Shown here piece by piece: positions 60,121-64,000 of a stretch of 64,000 bases of DNA (positions are counted from its first letter, which is position 1; each line of letters opens with the position of its first letter). The notes under the pieces were generated by a model, which made no database searches, was not told the origin of the DNA, and was given only the letters and a program-made list of their open reading frames with translations. Both the position numbers and the translations under genes were made by a program. The DNA lies in the NCBI RefSeq assembly GCF_027409185.1, contig NC_084467.1, forward strand, positions 83,212,501-83,276,500, in the 5' to 3' direction. The DNA is from Cynocephalus volans (lineage: Eukaryota > Chordata > Mammalia > Dermoptera > Cynocephalidae).

Positions 60121-62310
60121 GCTGATTAACAACAGTACTCCCTTAACGGCTCAGTCTCCTTTTGCATTTGACTTCTTACCTGAATATACACTTAGATAAA
60201 TTTTAAGACTATGTTACCAAGACTTTTACTCCACAAAATAATCCCATTGGATTTAGCTTGAAATTGCATTCAACCTATGAATTAATTTTGAAAGAAGTCA
60301 CATCTTCACAATTTTGTCCTTTCCAGTGCCACCCAGCCTTCTTTTGCATTGCTCATTCAAATCTGCGCCTTTGTTCCTATCTGTCACATTTAGTTCTACC
60401 TTCTCCTGTCCTCTCTTTAGTTTCACTTTGTATCCTCCTGTTTCCTTAGAGGATGAACCTCCAACATCACACAGTAGGACTTTTATTTAGGGTACATGAG
60501 AAATTCTGGATCAGTTCTTTCATTAAAAAAATAGTTAACGAAAACATTGCCAAAGAAGCCCATGCTGCACCTGGAAGGGTAGAGTTCTCTAAGCCATTGT
60601 TTTATCTGGTTAATAACTACTTAGAATAAGAGAGCTGTGTGCTCTCTTTAAAGTTACTTGGCTCTATCTTCTGGGTTGAATTTCAGGTATTTGGAGAAGG
60701 GACAGTTGAATGTTTGCAGAGCAGGGCTTGGACTAGGATGAAGTGAGGTGGGTGCCTACAGTCAAGGTCTAAGGAAGCACCTGCCCTCAGGCCCCCCGTG
60801 CCTCACTCTCTCACCCTGGCCCAGTCTGCCGCAGTGCCAGTTAGTATCTGGCAAGAGGTTGGGAGAGGGAGCCACCCTCTGCCCCAGCCCCCACAGCTCT
60901 GCCTCAGGGCCCATAGGGTGGGAGTTTGTCTGTCACCATCTGTGAGGAGCACTTGGCCCTGCCTGACAGATAGCCACACCCTTGCTTATCCAGGTCACTT
61001 TTGCATTTTGGTAGCAAAAGACATCTGCAAGCCAGAACAGTATGACACCCATCTGAATGCTTTTACAAGCTCCCTATAGCCAATCAATTTCAATTCAAGA
61101 AACACTTTGTTTGAACTGTTTTATTGGTCAATGGGGTCATGACCCTCACTCTGGCCTCTGCTACCCCGAACTCCCCATAACTGTCCGGAACAACCACCAA
61201 CCCAGAAGTACCCAGAAAGGCCTCAAGCACAGGATCCAGTTAACAAAATCCAAGAGCTGAAAAAAAGCAGATGAAAGCAGCTATAATAAAATATTATAAA
61301 ACCTAAATGTGGATATATGTGAGGCTGGATTTCTATAGTCTTTGTGTAATATTCAAACATATAGAGGAAATGCTTTTGCTTTTGTGCTGTTTATATTTAG
61401 TAGATGTTTTAATATCTTTAATCTATGTACATTTTTGAAATCTTTAGTTATATGACTTTTGAAGTAAATACTCAGAAAATCATTGAAAGTTGAAGGAGAG
61501 GTTTGGGTGAGGAGAAATTTAACTTAGTTAACAACAGGGAGCATACATTCTCATTGGTTAAAAATGGCTCTAAAAACAAAGAATCTAAGATGATAAAATT
61601 CAGAATGAGAAATGAAAGAGAAGGGAAAAGAAAAGTGGTGGAGGAAATAAGAATGAGAGAACACTGGAGAGCAGAAATGTGACCAGAGCGGCAAGAGGCA
61701 CTCACATGAGAACACGAAGACCCTGGGACCAGGTTCCAGGCAGCAGGCAGGGCTGGGGCATTAAGTATAGGGCAAATGGGCCTGCCCTCCAACATCCCAC
61801 ACAAATTGCTCATAATAATCCTCAAAACTATCCAGTACAATAATTTATCTTCCTAATAATGACCATTTATGATCAAGAAAGTCGAGGCATGCATACCTCC
61901 ATTTAAAACAGACATATTGCTCTGTTTCATTATAATGCTATTTATCTCTGAAATAGTGTGCTATAAAAGTAAATACATCAACCCATACAGGACACCATGG
62001 TCTGTATTTTCCCATGCTCTGAGTGGTGCTGTAAGCTCTGTGACAATAACAGCTGTCTCTCTGGCAGTGAACGTTAACTCACATCTGTAAATCCTCTCAG
62101 CCACAGAGCCCTCTACTGCCCCCTCCTAAGCTGATATCCAGCACTGTGTGTGTACTCCACCATGGTCTTGCCTCCAGTCTTTTAACTTGTGTCCTAGAAA
62201 ACAATTTTGACCCAGAGTGGGAGACCAAGTAAACAGGAATGATAGTGCTAGACCTGCCGCTAAATGTATATGTATACATACGCCTGTCTACATACGCACA
62301 TATGCAAGCA
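60121..62310. other. no recognised feature
   Basis: No family or exon recognised. Frames up to 122 codons (61472-61840, minus) have no domain signature. Confidence 0.45.
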
Positions 62311-62379
62311 TACTTCAAAAAGTTCATGAAAAATAGAACTGAAAAACATTATGAATCTTTCCACGAGCTTTTTGAAGTA
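62311..62379 (+). mobile_element. 69-bp TA-flanked MITE (best copy)
   Basis: TA-CTTCAAAAAGTTC at the left and GAGCTTTTTGAAG-TA at the right form inverted repeats with a perfect CTTCAAAAAG core. Only 69 bp with no coding capacity. The TA duplication points to Tc1/mariner mobilisation. Confidence 0.8.
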
Positions 62380-62843
62380 CCTTCATTGCACATATACGTA
62401 TATGTATATATATGATAGGGAAATAGATATAAATTCAAGTTTTTTGGTACCTTTAGTTGCCTTCAAGGAAAATGTTTGAAGAGGAAGACAGTTAAGTTCA
62501 GTAGAAACCTTGATATTTTGAGGGGCATCATAAATGTCACTGGAGCCTTGAAAGTCTGACCAGAAATTGCATGAATGGCAGCTGGAAGAAAGCGTACCCA
62601 GACACAAGTCACGACAGTGGGGGCTGGATGACCCTGGGAGCCCCTCCTCACAGAAACCTTGCTCTGTGTAGAGGGCTGATCCAACTGCCCCTTCCAGCTC
62701 CATAAGTGCATCTCCCAGCTCCAAATACCACGTATTCTATTCGCTGTGCTCTGTGTACTGAGAAAGAGAACCTGAGCCTGAGACATAGGAAGCCATCAAC
62801 AATATTTGTTTGAATAGATAATTGTCACTGAAAATGTTGAAAT
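62380..62843. other. no recognised feature
   Basis: A short TA-rich repeat (62389-62414), then unassigned sequence. Confidence 0.45.
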
Positions 62844-63247
62844 AGTGTTGTATTAGTTTGCTAGGACTGCCATAACAAAATACCACAGACTACGTAGCTT
62901 AAATAAGAGAAATTTATTTCCTCACAGTTCCAGAGGCTAGAAATCTGAGATCAAGGTATTGGTGAGTTTGGTTTCTTCTGAGGCCTCTCTCCTTGGCTTG
63001 TAGGTGGCACCTTCTCCCTTTGTCTTTACATGGTCTTCCCTCTGCACGTGTCTGTGTCCTAATAGCCTCTGATAAAGGCACCAGTCATATTGGATTAGGG
63101 CTCACCCTAATGTCCCCATTTTAACTTAGTTACTTCCTTAAAGCCCCTATTTCCAAATATAGTCATATTCTGAGGCGCTGGGGGGTCAGAGCTTAAACAT
63201 ATGAATTGGGGGCTTGGGGGATACACAATTCAGCCCATAACAAGTGT
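62844..63247 (-). mobile_element. MaLR (MLT1-type) solo LTR with target duplications
   Basis: The LTR spans 62849-63242 on the minus strand, opening TGTATTAGTTTGCTAGGACT (plus reading) and closing 'cagcccataaca'. The 5-bp duplication AGTGT lies at 62844-62848 and 63243-63247. No internal region, so it is a solo LTR. Confidence 0.85.
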
Positions 63248-63592
63248 AGACATTTAAAAAATTAAACTTCAATTATCTGGAACTCTCACTCCCCAATCTA
63301 GTGTCCTTATTTTCTGACTATTTCACACAAGAAGATGCACTTCTTCACTGGTAGTGTCGTGACACAAGACCCACTCACAAAAGTGGCAGAATATCCTGCA
63401 AATGCAGCTGACTGTGACAGGTCAGCAGTTCATAGGGAAGTGGGAAGAGCAGATGGAACCAGAGCTGCCCTATAGTTTCGTTTTTCCACCATCCAATAAA
63501 CAAATTAAAATCACCATATCATTCATGTACTAGAGAAATTAAGATAAATTAATACAATGCCAGCACTAGTCCATAGGAACTCATGTTCTAGC

Positions 63593-63765
63593 TCAGAGTT
63601 ATCACACTTTTGTGTCCCCACAAACAGTAGATAGAACTTGTTTAAAGGACAGATTTTGTGCCCCATCTCTAGAGATTTTAATCTAGTAGGTCTGAGAGGG
63701 CCCAGGAATCTGCTTGTTTCCCAAACACCCCAGGAGATTCTGTTCTGGGAACCACACTGTCAGAA
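63593..63765. mobile_element. MER20-like hAT element
   Basis: Imperfect inverted-repeat element: 'gagattttaatctagtaggt' in the middle and 'ccccaggagattctgttctg' then 'ggaaccacactg' at the right end. Confidence 0.6.
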
Positions 63766-64000
63766 ATGATAAAGCAGTGCCACCTGGGCTGAGTGCCAGG
63801 TGAGGGCCCGTGCCCGCAGCCCCCAAGCCAAATAGCTAATTCATTGAATACACAGGTGCACTCTCCCAATTTGTTGTAAATTAAAGATGTCTGTTTCATA
63901 TTTCATTGGTAAGCTAAGCTTTTTAAAATTATATAACACTAGCTAGAGGTTATTGAATCTGTTTTGGGCCAAGTTATGTAGTGGGCATACAATAACAATC

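Noticed and set aside
1-64000. CRISPR arrays, tRNA/rRNA/snRNA genes, bacterial-type operons
   Set aside because: No regularly spaced repeats, no complete structured RNA gene recognised by eye, and the whole window is mammalian in character. MIR tRNA-like heads are SINE parts, not tRNA genes.

Overview
The window looks like nuclear DNA from a placental mammal. It is AT-rich, repeat-dense and intergenic or intronic. Nested LINE-1, LINE-2, MIR, CR1/L3, Tigger, MER20-like and MaLR/ERVL remnants cover much of it, and I see no long host coding region. I recognised no Alu, B1/B2 or other lineage-specific SINE by eye, so I cannot name the order. I saw no CRISPR array, operon or bacterial-type system.

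Layout. 0-4.7 kb: an old L2, a processed BRI3 pseudogene on the minus strand, a MIR, a (CA)n microsatellite and a CR1/L3 scrap. 4.7-16.3 kb: a LINE-1 block on the plus strand. It holds an old L1 split by a 3.6 kb composite insert, and a second old L1 into which a younger, 5'-inverted L1 landed with a perfect 16-bp target duplication. 16.3-38.7 kb: mostly unique sequence with scattered MIR, L2 and L3, two tandem MLT1-like LTRs and a Tigger transposon. A possible coding exon encoding a short coiled coil ends at 29,845. 38.7-50.5 kb: a nested stack. An ancient ERVL provirus (protease, RT, RNase H, integrase and dUTPase remnants) was hit by a MaLR LTR and by an old L1, and that L1 was then hit by a very young endogenous retrovirus. 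A further L1 fragment abuts the ERVL end. 50.5-64 kb: mostly unique AT-rich DNA with MIR, L3, L1 3'-end fragments, two copies of a 69-bp TA-flanked MITE, a MaLR solo LTR with intact target duplication, and a MER20-like element.

The standout object is the young provirus at 41,512-45,689 on the minus strand. It has two 282-bp LTRs that differ at one base, a 6-bp target duplication (GCAAGA), an 18/18 tRNA-Phe primer binding site and a polypurine tract. Its single uninterrupted reading frame of 1,014 codons from the first ATG joins a betaretrovirus/IAP-like Gag in frame to the C-terminal part of an Env (end of SU plus complete TM). Protease, polymerase and the start of Env are absent. It is therefore a recent, internally deleted, IAP-like element that cannot copy itself alone. 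It keeps a complete cis-acting set and an intact chimeric Gag-Env frame.
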